A stretch of 64,000 nt of DNA from Candidatus Pelagibacter sp. (GCA_028221385.1 JAOIRP010000001.1:61303-125302), one strand, 5' to 3'. Positions 40,611 through 51,328 are shown, counted from the stretch's first letter. The notes: generated by a model not told the origin, from the sequence alone. Program-made: numbers and translations.

Positions 40611-41552
40611 TTATTCGCAAAAAATTTTTAAACAAGCCATTCTTACTGCAACACCAAGCTCAACTTGTTCTTTTATTACACTTCTATTAATGTCATCAGC
40701 TAATTTTGTATCGATTTCAATTCCTCTGTTCATTGGACCTGGGTGCATAATTAGTGCATCTTTTTTAGCATGATCTAACTTTTCAGGTGTTAATCCATAG
40801 TACTCGTAATATTCTCTATTTGATGCTAAAAAAGAACTTGTCATTCGTTCGTTTTGTAATCTTAACATCATTACTATATCGCAATCTTTCAATCCTTTTT
40901 TCATATCGGTAAAAGTATTTACACCAAATTTATCAATTTCTTTTGGCATTAAGTTTGATGGGGCAACAATATTAACTTCTGCACCAAGCATGTTTAGTAA
41001 ATAAATATTTGATCTTGCAACACGTGAATGAGTTATGTCTCCACATATTGCAATTCTTAAACCCTCAATTTTCTTTTTTCTATTAATAATTGTTAGTGCA
41101 TCTAACAATGCTTGTGTGGGGTGTTCACGACTTCCATCTCCAGCATTTAGAACTGCACAATTTACTTTTTGAGATAGCAAGTTACATGCTCCAGAGTCTT
41201 GGTGTCGTATTACAATTATATCTGGGTGCATTGCATTTAAAGTCATTGCTGTATCAATTAAAGTTTCACCTTTTTTAATAGCAGAATTAGCCATATTCAT
41301 TGACATCACATCAGCGCCCAACCTTTTGCCTGCTAGTTCAAATGAACTTTGGGTTCTTGTTGAAGGCTCAAAAAATAGATTGATTTGAGTTTTTCCTCTC
41401 AAGACATCAACTTTTTTATTTTTACTTTTGTTTAGTTCAATGAACGTTTTAGCTTCTTCTAAAATAAATTTAACGTCATTAATCGATAAATCTTGAATAC
41501 CTAGGAGATGTTTTTGGGAAATCTTAATAGCTTTGTTTGATTTTATTGCCAT
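40611..41552 (-). CDS. pyrB: aspartate carbamoyltransferase catalytic subunit PyrB
   Basis: A 313-residue enzyme for the first committed step of pyrimidine synthesis, from carbamoyl phosphate and aspartate. The carbamoyl-phosphate loop [20 protein letters not shown] lies near residues 59-78; [10 protein letters not shown] near 142 and MLRLQNERM near 235 are the other ligand loops. There is no pyrI. Its stop directly abuts the pyrC' ATG, as in Pseudomonas-type class A complexes. A promoter with an inverted repeat lies upstream. Confidence 0.97.
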   Translation of the reverse strand: MAIKSNKAIKISQKHLLGIQDLSINDVKFILEEAKTFIELNKSKNKKVDVLRGKTQINLFFEPSTRTQSSFELAGKRLGADVMSMNMANSAIKKGETLIDTAMTLNAMHPDIIVIRHQDSGACNLLSQKVNCAVLNAGDGSREHPTQALLDALTIINRKKKIEGLRIAICGDITHSRVARSNIYLLNMLGAEVNIVAPSNLMPKEIDKFGVNTFTDMKKGLKDCDIVMMLRLQNERMTSSFLASNREYYEYYGLTPEKLDHAKKDALIMHPGPMNRGIEIDTKLADDINRSVIKEQVELGVAVRMACLKIFCE

Positions 41553-41562
41553 TAAAATTAAC

Positions 41563-41591
41563 TCTATAACTATTAATACCTATTATGGCAA
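41563..41591 (-). promoter_or_regulatory. candidate promoter for pyrB-pyrC'
   Basis: On the minus strand, TTGCCA (41586-41591) is followed after 17 nt by TATAGA (41563-41568), 11 nt before the pyrB ATG. The leader would be very short or absent. It lies in the 42-nt gap after ruvX and overlaps the inverted repeat 41572-41599. Spacing is ideal and both hexamers match four or five of six consensus bases. Confidence 0.4.
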
Positions 41592-41599
41592 GTATTAAT
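41572..41599. repeat. inverted repeat over the pyrB promoter (possible operator)
   Basis: ATTAATAC (41572-41579) and GTATTAAT (41592-41599) are perfect 8-nt reverse complements with a 12-nt spacer. Half-site centres are 20 bp apart, about two helical turns, as in dimeric repressor sites. The repeat spans the spacer and -35 of the pyrB promoter candidate and reaches into the ruvX stop codon. An RNA hairpin acting as a weak ruvX 3' end is the alternative. Confidence 0.4.
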
Positions 41600-42050
41600 T
41601 ATTTAAAAAATCTATTGCCCCTTGTAAAATGAAGGCAGCAGCATTTTGATCAATAGTTTTTACTCTTTTTGATACATTTACATCTAATTGACTAGATATA
41701 TTAAACGCACCAACTGTTGAAAGTCTTTCATCCCATAAAATAGTTGGTAGCTCGATCGATTTTGAAATATTAGTTGCTACATCATTTACAGATTGCGCAG
41801 ATCTTCCTAAGGATCCATCCATATTAACTGGATTGCCAATAATTATTCCCTCTATATTGTTTTCTTTAATAATTTTTTTTAAATCATCAATTAAGCTGTT
41901 TGTATTGGTTTTATTAATCGTTTTAAAAGGGGTTGCTATCGATTGTTTTTCATCACAAATAGATATTCCTATTCTTTTAGAACCCAAGTCTAAACCAATA
42001 AACCTTACTTTTTTTGAGTGTTTTTTTTTAAATTCTTCGATTGTGATCAT
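41595..42050 (-). CDS. ruvX: Holliday-junction-resolvase-like protein RuvX/YqgF
   Basis: An RNase H-fold protein of the YqgF family, implicated in 16S rRNA 5' end maturation and possibly junction resolution. The start RFIGLDLGSKRIGISICDEK holds the first acidic residue, GNPVNMDGSLG and WDERLST hold the others, and D in TIDQNAAAFILQ completes the set. I start at the ATG at 42050 (151 residues); the frame is open for 27 more codons upstream, but these are not family-like and would overlap gatC. Confidence 0.9.
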   Translation of the reverse strand: MITIEEFKKKHSKKVRFIGLDLGSKRIGISICDEKQSIATPFKTINKTNTNSLIDDLKKIIKENNIEGIIIGNPVNMDGSLGRSAQSVNDVATNISKSIELPTILWDERLSTVGAFNISSQLDVNVSKRVKTIDQNAAAFILQGAIDFLNN

Positions 42051-42101
42051 ATTGTATATTTTATACTTAAGTGGTAGTTTGCCGACATAATTAATTATCA
42101 C

Positions 42102-42389
42102 ATGACTATTGATCTTAAAACAATAAAACACATATCAAAATTATCAAGAATTTCAGTTGATGATAAAAAAGCTGAAAAATTAGCTGGTGATTTAAACAGT
42201 ATTTTTGAATTTATCGAAAAATTAAATAAACTTGATACAAAAAATATAGAGCCTTTAACTTCAGTTGCTGAAACTACATTAAAATTTAGAAATGATGAGG
42301 TAAAAAGTAAAGATATCAGGGATCAAATTTTAAAAAATTCACCTGATGAAAATGAAGATTTTTTTGTTGTACCAAAGGTTGTTGAATAA
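42102..42389 (+). CDS. gatC: Asp-tRNA(Asn)/Glu-tRNA(Gln) amidotransferase subunit C
   Basis: A 95-residue GatC, the small belt that stabilises GatA-Gat[21 protein letters not shown] at the start and the central [19 protein letters not shown] are typical. Presence of GatCAB implies transamidation of misacylated Glu-tRNA-Gln and/or Asp-tRNA-Asn. It overlaps gatA by one base and is divergent from ruvX across 51 nt. Confidence 0.95.
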   Translation: MTIDLKTIKHISKLSRISVDDKKAEKLAGDLNSIFEFIEKLNKLDTKNIEPLTSVAETTLKFRNDEVKSKDIRDQILKNSPDENEDFFVVPKVVE

Positions 42390-43846
42390 TGTCTGATATA
42401 ACTTCACAAACTTTAGTTGAATTAGTTAAGAATATTAAAGAAAAAAAAATTTCTTCTGAAGAAACTACCAAGGCTTTTATTGAAAGAGGTGAAAAATCTA
42501 AAGATCTAAATACATACATAACTGAAGATTTTTCAAGCGCATTGCAGAAAGCAAAAAAGTTTGATCAAAAACCTAATTTTGATTTGAAATTACCTGGTAT
42601 TCCAATGGCAGTAAAAGATTTATTTTGCACAAATGGAGTAAAGACTACTGCTGGCAGTAAGATATTAAGTAATTTTATTCCACCATACGAGTCGACAGTT
42701 ACACAAAATATTTGGAATGAAGGTGCAATACTTCTTGGCAAATTAAACTGTGATGAATTTGCTATGGGATCCTCAAATGAAACTAGTTTTTTTGGAAATG
42801 TTCAAAGTCCGATAGATAAAGATTTAGTCCCCGGTGGTTCTTCAGGTGGGTCTGCATCAGCCCTAGCAGCTAATTTAACTCCTATCACAATTGGGACGGA
42901 TACAGGCGGCTCTATAAGACAACCTGCTTCATTTACGGGTACAGTTGGTTTAAAACCAACCTATGGTAGTTGTTCAAGATATGGAATTGTTGCTTTTGCA
43001 TCTTCATTAGACCAGGCAGGACCGATGTCTAAAGATGTAAAAGATTGTGCATTACTTCAAGAGATCATTAGTACTTATGATGAAAAAGATTCAACATCAA
43101 TAGATTTCAAGAGAAATGAATATAGTAAAGAATTAACAAATAATATTAAAGGTAAAAAAATTGGTATTCCAAAAGAGTATAGAGTAGATGGCATGCCGAA
43201 AGAAATTGAAGATTTGTGGGCTAAAGGAATCGAGTACGTAAAAGATTGTGGTGCTGAAATTGTTGAAATCTCATTACCCCATACAAATTATGCTTTACCC
43301 GCTTATTACATAGTAGCTCCTGCTGAAGCGTCATCAAACTTAGCAAGATATGACGGTGTTAAGTATGGCTTTAGATCAAAAGGTGAAAACTTAATTGATA
43401 TGTATGAAAAAACTAGATCTGAAGGCTTTGGTGCTGAAGTTCAAAGAAGAATAATGATTGGTACATATGTTTTGTCATCTGGTTACTATGATGCTTATTA
43501 TTTGAAAGCTCAAAAAGTTAGAAAGTTAATCAAAAATGATTTTGATGAAGTCTATAAAAAAGTTGATGCAATCTTAACTCCATCAACTCCTAGTGCTGCA
43601 TTTAAAATTGGTGAAAAAACTAATGATCCAGTCTCAATGTATTTAAATGATATTTTTACAGTACCAGTTAATTTAGCCGGATTACCAGCTATTTCTATAC
43701 CAGCTGGTGTAGATACCAAGGGTTATCCGTTAGGCCTTCAAATTATTGGTAAAGCTTTTGATGAACAAAATATTCTGAACATTGCTTATGCTATGGAAGA
43801 AAAAATTCAATTTAAAAATAAAATTACTGATTGGTGGATTAAATAG
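42389..43846 (+). CDS. gatA: Asp-tRNA(Asn)/Glu-tRNA(Gln) amidotransferase subunit A
   Basis: A 485-residue amidase that releases ammonia from glutamine for GatB. The catalytic triad is readable: Lys in [12 protein letters not shown] near residue 75, Ser in [15 protein letters not shown] near 152, and the nucleophile Ser in [14 protein letters not shown] near 176. It lies between gatC (shared base) and gatB (abutting), the full gatCAB operon. Confidence 0.98.
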   Translation: MSDITSQTLVELVKNIKEKKISSEETTKAFIERGEKSKDLNTYITEDFSSALQKAKKFDQKPNFDLKLPGIPMAVKDLFCTNGVKTTAGSKILSNFIPPYESTVTQNIWNEGAILLGKLNCDEFAMGSSNETSFFGNVQSPIDKDLVPGGSSGGSASALAANLTPITIGTDTGGSIRQPASFTGTVGLKPTYGSCSRYGIVAFASSLDQAGPMSKDVKDCALLQEIISTYDEKDSTSIDFKRNEYSKELTNNIKGKKIGIPKEYRVDGMPKEIEDLWAKGIEYVKDCGAEIVEISLPHTNYALPAYYIVAPAEASSNLARYDGVKYGFRSKGENLIDMYEKTRSEGFGAEVQRRIMIGTYVLSSGYYDAYYLKAQKVRKLIKNDFDEVYKKVDAILTPSTPSAAFKIGEKTNDPVSMYLNDIFTVPVNLAGLPAISIPAGVDTKGYPLGLQIIGKAFDEQNILNIAYAMEEKIQFKNKITDWWIK

Positions 43847-45322
43847 ATGACTAAAAATAATTCAGAATATTTAATCGAAAGACGAGATAATGTTTATGAA
43901 GTAGTAATTGGTCTTGAAGTTCATGCACAAGTCACTTCAGATTCGAAATTATTTTCATCTTCTTCAACAACATTTGGTGCAGAACCCAACACACAAGTTA
44001 GTTTAGTTGATGCTGCATTTCCAGGAATGTTGCCGGTTATCAATGAATATTGTGTAAAACAAGCTATTAAAACTGGTATTGGTTTAAGAGCTCAAATCAA
44101 TAAAAGATCAGTTTTTGATAGGAAAAATTATTTTTATGCAGATCTTCCACAAGGCTATCAAATTTCACAATTTAAATATCCAATAGTTGGAGAGGGCACA
44201 GTTGTTCTAGATATGCCAAATGGTCAAAAAGATGTAGGAATAGAAAGACTACATTTGGAGCAGGATGCTGGGAAAAGTATTCATGATATGGATCCTCAAA
44301 ATACTTTAGTAGATTTAAATAGATCAGGTGTAGCTTTGATGGAAATTGTAAGTAAGCCTGATTTAAGAACACCAGATGAAGTCAGTGCCTATATTAAAAA
44401 ATTAAGATCCATTATGAGATACCTCGGTACTTGCGATGGAAATATGCAAGAAGGATCGTTAAGAGCTGATGTAAATGTATCAGTTAGAAAACAGGGCTCA
44501 GATAAACTTGGTACACGTTGTGAAATTAAAAACGTAAACTCAATTAAGTTTATGCAAATGGCCATTGACTACGAAGCTAATAGACAAGTTGACTTAATTG
44601 AAGATGGTAGATCTATAGATCAAGAAACAAGACTGTTTGATACTAAAAAAAATGAAACAAGATCAATGAGATCTAAAGAGGATGCTCATGATTATAGATA
44701 TTTTCCTGATCCAGATTTATTACCTTTAGAATTTTCAGATGATTTTATTAATAAACTTAAAGCAGATATTCCTGAACTGCCAGATGATAAAAAGAAAAGA
44801 TTTATTGATGAATTTAAAATCTCTGCTTATGAAGCTACAATATTAGTATCTGATATAGATACTGCAAAATATTTTGAAGAAGTTGTTGCAAAAATGGGTA
44901 AGAACCGAGATATGAAATTGGCAGTCAATTGGATTACCGGCGAATTGTTTGCTGTTTTAAATAATAAAAATTTAGAAATATCTGAAAGCCCAATAAGTGC
45001 AAAAAATTTAGCTAAGTTAATTAATTTAATTAAAAATGGAACTATTTCAGGAAAAATAGGTAAGACAATATTTGAATTAATGCTTGATGGAGATAAGGAT
45101 CCTCAAATAATTGTTGAAGAAAAGGGCTTAAAACAAGAAAGTGATCCCAAAGCATTAGAAGCTTTAATTGATAAGATAATCAATGACAACCGTGAAAAAG
45201 CTATTGAGTATAAAAATGGAAAAGAAAAATTATTTGGTTTTTTTGTGGGACAAGCCATGAAGGTTTCAGGTGGTAAAGCTAACCCTCAATTAATAAATGA
45301 AATATTAAAGAAAAAACTTTAA
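43847..45322 (+). CDS. gatB: Asp-tRNA(Asn)/Glu-tRNA(Gln) amidotransferase subunit B
   Basis: A 491-residue GatB that binds the misacylated tRNA, phosphorylates the side chain with ATP and amidates it. [20 protein letters not shown] lies near residues 21-40; the signature [20 protein letters not shown] is near 156-175; [18 protein letters not shown] follows. The tail domain (GatB/YqeY fold) is complete to [17 protein letters not shown]. The ATG abuts the gatA TAG. Confidence 0.98.
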   Translation: MTKNNSEYLIERRDNVYEVVIGLEVHAQVTSDSKLFSSSSTTFGAEPNTQVSLVDAAFPGMLPVINEYCVKQAIKTGIGLRAQINKRSVFDRKNYFYADLPQGYQISQFKYPIVGEGTVVLDMPNGQKDVGIERLHLEQDAGKSIHDMDPQNTLVDLNRSGVALMEIVSKPDLRTPDEVSAYIKKLRSIMRYLGTCDGNMQEGSLRADVNVSVRKQGSDKLGTRCEIKNVNSIKFMQMAIDYEANRQVDLIEDGRSIDQETRLFDTKKNETRSMRSKEDAHDYRYFPDPDLLPLEFSDDFINKLKADIPELPDDKKKRFIDEFKISAYEATILVSDIDTAKYFEEVVAKMGKNRDMKLAVNWITGELFAVLNNKNLEISESPISAKNLAKLINLIKNGTISGKIGKTIFELMLDGDKDPQIIVEEKGLKQESDPKALEALIDKIINDNREKAIEYKNGKEKLFGFFVGQAMKVSGGKANPQLINEILKKKL

Positions 45323-45326
45323 TTAA

Positions 45327-45977
45327 ATGGGTAAGGCTTTAGAAATTACCAAAAAGTTACAAAATTATATAGACAACTTTAGTTTAAAGCTTCATCCTGT
45401 TCAGCAGGAAATAATAGATTATAATAATACTCTTGGTGATATTAAGAGAATGCAAGTGGCAACGTCACAATGTCATTTCTTACACCTAATTATAAAAACT
45501 TCTAATATTAAAAATGCACTTGAGATTGGAACTTTTACTGGATTAAGTGCACTTTCTATAGCATTAGCATTGCCTGATGATGGAAAACTTATAGCGTTAG
45601 ATAAAAACAATGAGACCAACAAAGTAGCAATAAATTTTTTTAAAAAAGCTAATCTAGAACATAAAATTCAAACAATAATAAAACCCGCATTAGATAGTTT
45701 TGAAGAATTAAAAAATAAAAAATTTGATATGGTTTTTATTGATGCAGACAAGATGAGTTATAAAGAATATTATGATAAATCATTAAAGTTAATGAACAAG
45801 GGTGGCTTGATTATTGTTGATAATGTCTTATGGCATGGAGAAGTTGCTGATGAAAATAATTTAGATAAATTTACTGTGAGTATTAAAGAATTTAATGAAT
45901 ATGTTGCAAATGATAAAAGAGTAGAGCAAATTATAGTCCCGTTAGGTGATGGGATGACAGTTTGTAGAATTTTATAA
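45327..45977 (+). CDS. SAM-dependent O-methyltransferase (family 3, caffeoyl-CoA-type)
   Basis: A 216-residue class I methyltransferase. The SAM motif ALEIGTFTGLSALSIALALP lies near residues 62-81; the metal/catalytic region FDMVFIDADKMSYKEYYD is near 131-148 and LIIVDNVLWHGEVAD near 161-175. This matches the divalent-cation-dependent O-methyltransferase family that includes caffeoyl-CoA and bacterial homologues of unknown substrate. It starts 4 nt after gatB and shares one base with trhO, so it is probably co-transcribed; the natural acceptor is unknown. Confidence 0.88.
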   Translation: MGKALEITKKLQNYIDNFSLKLHPVQQEIIDYNNTLGDIKRMQVATSQCHFLHLIIKTSNIKNALEIGTFTGLSALSIALALPDDGKLIALDKNNETNKVAINFFKKANLEHKIQTIIKPALDSFEELKNKKFDMVFIDADKMSYKEYYDKSLKLMNKGGLIIVDNVLWHGEVADENNLDKFTVSIKEFNEYVANDKRVEQIIVPLGDGMTVCRIL

Positions 45978-46885
45978 TGTTTGAAGTATTTGGTTTTTAT
46001 AAATTTACAAAAATTAAATCATTAAAAAAAAATAAAACTTTACTTCAGGATTTTTTAATAAAAAAAGAGATTAGAGGAACCATTATTATAGCAAATGAAG
46101 GTTTAAATGGAACTATATCTGGTAAATCTAAGAATATTAAAGACATAATCAACAAATTAAAAAAAGTATTTTCTTTTAAAAAATTTGACAATAGCAATAA
46201 ATCAAAAAGTAATTTTCAGCCATTTCACAAACCCAAAGTTAAGATAAAAAAAGAAGTTGTACCCATGAATTTAAGTTTAAATTCTAAAGAAAGAAATTTA
46301 AACACACATTTGGACCCTAGAGAATGGAATAAATTAATCAAAAACAAAGATACTCATATAATAGATACAAGAAAACCATTCGAATTTGATGTTGGCACGT
46401 TTAAAGGATCTGTTAATCCAAATGTAAGTAATTTTAGAGATTTTCCAAAATACCTAAATAAATTAAAAAAAGAAAAACCCGTTGCAATGTTTTGTACTGG
46501 TGGAATTAGATGTGAAAAAACCTCTGTGTACTTAAAAAAGAAAGGATTTAACAATATCTATCAGTTAAATGGAGGTATTCTTAATTATCTAAAAAAAATT
46601 AATACAAAAGAGAGTTTATGGAAAGGAGAGTGTTTTGTTTTTGATAATAGGATTAGTCTCAAACATGGTTTGAAAGTTGGAACTTATTTCATGTGTAGTG
46701 GATGTAGAAAGCCAATTTCACCAAAAGATAAGAAATCTAAAAAATATGAAGAAGGTGTTTCTTGCCCAAATTGCTATAATAGTTTAACAGAAACTCAAAA
46801 ATCGAGATTTAGAATGAGGCAAAAACAAATAAATCTTGCTAAAAAGAGTGGATCAAAGCATATATTCCAAAAAGAATTTAAATAG
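45977..46885 (+). CDS. trhO: tRNA uridine(34) hydroxylase TrhO (rhodanese domain)
   Basis: A 302-residue YceA-type protein. The amino-terminal ferredoxin-like domain contains RGTIIIANEGLNGTISG near residues 34-50. The rhodanese domain (about 115-215) has the active Cys in FCTGGIRCEKTSVYLKK near 171-187. The C terminus carries two CxxC pairs (CSGCRKP, CPNCYN) near 237-262, likely zinc-binding. The family makes 5-hydroxyuridine at tRNA position 34 using O2. It is joined to the methyltransferase gene by TAATG. Confidence 0.9.
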   Translation: MFEVFGFYKFTKIKSLKKNKTLLQDFLIKKEIRGTIIIANEGLNGTISGKSKNIKDIINKLKKVFSFKKFDNSNKSKSNFQPFHKPKVKIKKEVVPMNLSLNSKERNLNTHLDPREWNKLIKNKDTHIIDTRKPFEFDVGTFKGSVNPNVSNFRDFPKYLNKLKKEKPVAMFCTGGIRCEKTSVYLKKKGFNNIYQLNGGILNYLKKINTKESLWKGECFVFDNRISLKHGLKVGTYFMCSGCRKPISPKDKKSKKYEEGVSCPNCYNSLTETQKSRFRMRQKQINLAKKSGSKHIFQKEFK

Positions 46886-46895
46886 AAAATATAAA

Positions 46896-48266
46896 TTGAT
46901 TAAAAAAATAAATTTAACAAAAGATCCTATTTGGGAACTTTTAAGAAAAGTAACAATACCAGCCAGTGTTGGATCATTGTTTCAAACTTTTTATAATCTT
47001 GTAGATACATGGTTTGCAGGTAAAATTTCAGCTGAAGCAATAGGAGCTATTGCTAAATCATTTCCAATATATTTTACCATAATAGCCGTAGGAGTTGGTA
47101 TAGGAGCGGCTACTAACTCAATGATTGGTAATTCACTAGGTGAAAAAAAAGAGCGTGTTGCCTCCATGTACATAGCTCAATCATTAATTTTTGCTTTAGT
47201 AATTTCTGTACTTGTTACACTTTTTGGCTTAAATGCTTCCAATTTTCTCTTAGGTGTCATGGGCTCTGATGCTGCTGGAATAGCACTTACACGTGAATAC
47301 CTAGACATTATATTTTATGGAACATTTATTGTTATGATTCAAATTTCCTTAAATGGAACATTAAATGCTCAAGGTGACACAAGGAGCTATAGAAATGTTT
47401 TAATATTTAGTTTTTTCTTAAATATTTTTTTAAATCCTTTATTTATATGGGGTTATGGAATTGTCCCAGCGTTTGGGATAGCGGGTCTAGCGATTGCAAC
47501 TGTGATTTCTCAATCAATCGGGACTGTCTATTTAGCTTACAAAGTAAATCAATGCAAAATAAGAGAATATTTAAAATTAAAATGCTTTATTCCAAAATTT
47601 GAATATTTAAATCCATTAACTAAACAATCTGTACCAGTTATGTTTAGCATGTTGTTTATTGGAGTTGGGATCTTTAATATTTTATATTTTATTGGTCAAT
47701 TTGGTGATCTTGCAACAGCTGGTTATGGTGCTGCTTTAAGAGTAGAGCAAGTTTTTTTACTACCTGTAATTGGATTGAATACTGCTGTACTTTCAATTGG
47801 TGGACAAAATTTTGGTGCAAAAGAGTACGATAGGATTAGAGAACTTTATACTAAAGCTTTGTTATTTGGATCTTCATTTATGGCCATGACAGGCTTAATA
47901 TTATTTTTTGGTGCAGAGTTTTTTGTTTCTCAATTTACAGACAACCAAGAAGCAATTATTCATGGTACAATTTATTTGAAAGTTGCTGCATTAATTAGTC
48001 CAGTTTATCCGGTGTTTTTTATAACAACTGCTGTGTTTCAAGCTGTTAAAAAACCATTGTACAGTTTATATCTAAGCATAATAAGGTTAACAGCATTTCC
48101 TTTTTTAAGTTTATGGTATGTAATTAATATTAGAGGTGGTGATTATAATGATATTTTTTACACAATTATGGCTACCAATTGGTTTATTGGTGTTGTTGTT
48201 TTAATTTTCATAGGTTATTTTTTAAATAATGTTTTTAAACAAAATAAAAGTCTTTTTACTTATTAG
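46896..48266 (+). CDS. MATE-family multidrug/Na+ or H+ antiporter
   Basis: A 456-residue membrane protein with about twelve helices in two related halves. IPASVGSLFQTFYNLVDTWF near the start is the MATE signature, and the second half repeats it as SVPVMFSMLFIGVGIFNILY. I choose the TTG at 46896, 10 nt after trhO, because the helices begin soon after; the frame is open upstream to a TTG at 46836 inside trhO. No ATG starts this frame near the expected end. Its 3' end overlaps the nuclease gene by 38 bp. Substrate unknown. Confidence 0.85.
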   Translation: MIKKINLTKDPIWELLRKVTIPASVGSLFQTFYNLVDTWFAGKISAEAIGAIAKSFPIYFTIIAVGVGIGAATNSMIGNSLGEKKERVASMYIAQSLIFALVISVLVTLFGLNASNFLLGVMGSDAAGIALTREYLDIIFYGTFIVMIQISLNGTLNAQGDTRSYRNVLIFSFFLNIFLNPLFIWGYGIVPAFGIAGLAIATVISQSIGTVYLAYKVNQCKIREYLKLKCFIPKFEYLNPLTKQSVPVMFSMLFIGVGIFNILYFIGQFGDLATAGYGAALRVEQVFLLPVIGLNTAVLSIGGQNFGAKEYDRIRELYTKALLFGSSFMAMTGLILFFGAEFFVSQFTDNQEAIIHGTIYLKVAALISPVYPVFFITTAVFQAVKKPLYSLYLSIIRLTAFPFLSLWYVINIRGGDYNDIFYTIMATNWFIGVVVLIFIGYFLNNVFKQNKSLFTY

Positions 48267-48750
48267 CATCAGTCTAATATTTTTTTTCTTAACTTATAAT
48301 GATGTAAAATCTGAAGAGATTAAAATTATTGAAGGAAAAGCTATAGTTGTTGATGGCGACACAATTAAGATTGATAGTGTAAAAATAAGATTTTCTGGAA
48401 TTGATGCTCCAGAAAGTTACTACAAAGGTAAAGAACAATTTTGTTTAAAAGTGGAAGAAAAAATTTCTTGTGGAAAACTATCAAAAAATTTTTTAATTAA
48501 AAAAATAGGAAACCAAAAAGTTAAATGTGAAATTGAAGCTAAAACCGACAGGTATAAACGTAAACTAGGTGAATGCTTTGTTAATGATAAAAGCTTGTCA
48601 CGTATTCTAGTTAAAAATGGTTATGCCTTTGATTATCCCAGATATTCAAAAAAGAAATACTCAATTGAGCAAGAATATGCGAAAAAAAATAGTTTAGGTC
48701 TTTGGAGTATGAAATTTGAATTTCCATGGAATTTTAGAAAAAATAATTAA
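48229..48750 (+). CDS. secreted thermonuclease (SNase)-like nuclease
   Basis: A 173-residue protein with a cleavable signal peptide (hydrophobic stretch at about residues 7-22, ending near VKSEE) and a staphylococcal-nuclease-like OB fold. GKAIVVDGDTIKIDSVKIRF lies near residues 36-55 with the metal-binding Asp; IRFSGIDAPE and the catalytic-side KTDRYKRKLGEC follow; VKNGYAFDYPRYSKK closes the domain. It likely degrades extracellular or periplasmic nucleic acid, perhaps for phosphate and nucleoside salvage (inference). It overlaps the MATE gene upstream. Confidence 0.87.
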   Translation: MFLNKIKVFLLISISLIFFFLTYNDVKSEEIKIIEGKAIVVDGDTIKIDSVKIRFSGIDAPESYYKGKEQFCLKVEEKISCGKLSKNFLIKKIGNQKVKCEIEAKTDRYKRKLGECFVNDKSLSRILVKNGYAFDYPRYSKKKYSIEQEYAKKNSLGLWSMKFEFPWNFRKNN

Positions 48751-48757
48751 AATTATT

Positions 48758-49471
48758 ATGATACAATTAAAAAATTGGGACAATAAAACCTGGTTATCAT
48801 CAGACTCTTATATTAATGCTTTCAATTCTTTTTTATTAAAAAAAAAGAAACTTAATAAAAACTCAAAAATATTAGATATAGGTTGCGGTAGAGGAAAAAT
48901 TATTGGATCTCTATCTAGAAAATTTAAATTATCAAGTAAACCAATTGGAATTGATCTTATAGTACATAAAGATATAGATAAATCTATTGATTTTAGGGAT
49001 CAAGATATCTTTAAATTTTTTAAGATTAATAATCATAAGTTTGATTTGATTATGATTAAACAAACTCTCCATTTTTTTAATAAGAGTAAAAGAAAAGAAT
49101 TAATAAAAACTTGTAAAAATAATCTTAAAAAGAATGGAGTTTTGTTAATTCTTTCTTTGAATACCTCAAAAAATGAAATCCCGTGTTTTCAACTTATGAA
49201 ACAGAGACTTAATAGAGGATTACTAAGAGACTCAATAATGCTTAACTCAGTCAACAAATTATTAAAAAATACTCAAATTGATAAATTTAAGTATGAAGTT
49301 TCAATAACTAAAGACAAATATATTAAAATGTTAAAACAAAGATATATCTCCTGCCTAATTAATCTTTCAAAGGATCAAATTAACAAAGGCATTAACGAGA
49401 TAAAAAGAAACTATTCAAATAGAATATTATTTAATGATATTTTGATTTGTATTAAATATAAATATTCCTGA
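48758..49471 (+). CDS. SAM-dependent methyltransferase, substrate unknown
   Basis: A 237-residue class I methyltransferase. The SAM loop SKILDIGCGRGKIIGSLSRK lies near residues 30-49, followed by PIGIDLIVHKDIDKSI and the post-motif FDLIMIKQTLHFFNKSKR near 98-115. The rest is basic and not recognised. I start at the ATG at 48758, 7 nt after the nuclease stop; an upstream ATG at 48716 would overlap the nuclease and adds non-family residues. It ends 12 nt from the convergent GNAT gene. Confidence 0.8.
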   Translation: MIQLKNWDNKTWLSSDSYINAFNSFLLKKKKLNKNSKILDIGCGRGKIIGSLSRKFKLSSKPIGIDLIVHKDIDKSIDFRDQDIFKFFKINNHKFDLIMIKQTLHFFNKSKRKELIKTCKNNLKKNGVLLILSLNTSKNEIPCFQLMKQRLNRGLLRDSIMLNSVNKLLKNTQIDKFKYEVSITKDKYIKMLKQRYISCLINLSKDQINKGINEIKRNYSNRILFNDILICIKYKYS

Positions 49472-49483
49472 ACAAGAATTAAA

Positions 49484-49744
49484 TTAGTTACTAATATTAA
49501 ATAATTTTTCACCTAGTGGGCTAATAGGATCTTGGGGTATTGGTTTTATTTTTGTTTTTTCTTCTACTATCTTAAGTAATTTCTTTGCAAGTCCATTACG
49601 TCTAAACATCGGGTTTACAAAAATGTACTCAACCTCAGCACCCTTATTATATCTAACAAAACCTAATGTAGTATTGGAATTTTTAAAAGTTATGACCCCA
49701 TCTGCTATGTCAATATCATAATTAATATTATTTAATTTATTCAT
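49484..49744 (-). CDS. small GNAT-fold acetyltransferase-like protein
   Basis: An 86-residue protein keeping only the core of the GNAT fold. VEYIFVNPMFRRNGLAKKLL near residues 38-57 is strand beta4 plus the acetyl-CoA loop (R-R-N-G-L-A). Full GNAT enzymes have about 140-170 residues; this compact form resembles the YidJ/GCN5-related small class. Substrate unknown. It follows the ABC permease gene with an 8-nt gap on the same strand. Confidence 0.65.
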   Translation of the reverse strand: MNKLNNINYDIDIADGVITFKNSNTTLGFVRYNKGAEVEYIFVNPMFRRNGLAKKLLKIVEEKTKIKPIPQDPISPLGEKLFNISN

Positions 49745-49752
49745 TTGCTATT

Positions 49753-50484
49753 TTAATCTTTCTTAAGTTTTTTTTCTAATTTTCTAACAAAATAAGAAAC
49801 AATTAATATTAAGACTAAATATTCTAAAATTAAAAATGTGTAAATTTCTAAAGGTCTATAAGTCGAAACAACTAACTCATTGGCTTTCCTTGTTAAATCA
49901 CCAATTCCAATTATTGAAACAAGTGATGACATTTTCAAAACGTAAACAAATTGATTTCCTAAAGCGGGTAAGATATTTTTAATTGCTTGAGGAAGTATCA
50001 CTAATCTTAATCTTTTAAAAAAATTTAAACCTAGTGAGCTACCAGCTTCCCATTGTGCTTTTTTAATAGAGTTAATACCAGCTCTAAAAATTTCCGCTTG
50101 AAAGGCACTTTCACTTATTGATAGAGCTATTATTCCAGACACAAAGGGACTAAAGCTTATTCCTGTCATTATCGGTAAGCCGTAATAGATCCATAAAATT
50201 AAAACAAGTAAAGGTATAGCTCTTACAATTTCTACATATCCAATGTTTATATAAGTTAAGAATTTATTTTTAGCTAAAGATGGAATAGCAATAATAAATC
50301 CTATAACTGCTGATATAATTATTGATACAACTGAAATGTAAATAGTTGTCGTTAAACCACTCAGTAAAAATTTAAGATTAGTTAATCCTTCAACGTTATT
50401 GGGTGAAAGAATAAACCAACCTAGTTCTTGTTCCGTACAAGAAGTGAATGGTAAAATTAAAAGTAATAAGAGTAAAATTTTCAC
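49753..50484 (-). CDS. polar amino acid ABC transporter permease (HisM/GlnP family)
   Basis: A 243-residue inner-membrane permease with about five helices. The EAA loop, which contacts the ATPase, is WEAGSSLGLNFFKRLRLVIL near residues 145-164, followed by PQAIKNILPALGNQFV. The first 17 residues are hydrophobic and end in PFTSC, resembling a lipoprotein signal, which is unusual for a permease; the real start may be further in. The binding-protein gene precedes it by 40 nt. No second permease or ATPase gene is in the window. Confidence 0.9.
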   Translation of the reverse strand: MKILLLLLLILPFTSCTEQELGWFILSPNNVEGLTNLKFLLSGLTTTIYISVVSIIISAVIGFIIAIPSLAKNKFLTYINIGYVEIVRAIPLLVLILWIYYGLPIMTGISFSPFVSGIIALSISESAFQAEIFRAGINSIKKAQWEAGSSLGLNFFKRLRLVILPQAIKNILPALGNQFVYVLKMSSLVSIIGIGDLTRKANELVVSTYRPLEIYTFLILEYLVLILIVSYFVRKLEKKLKKD

Positions 50485-50524
50485 TCTTAAAGTTATAATG
50501 AATTAAAAATTAATATCTAATTTT

Positions 50525-51322
<798 letters not shown>

Positions 51323-51328
51323 TTAAGC

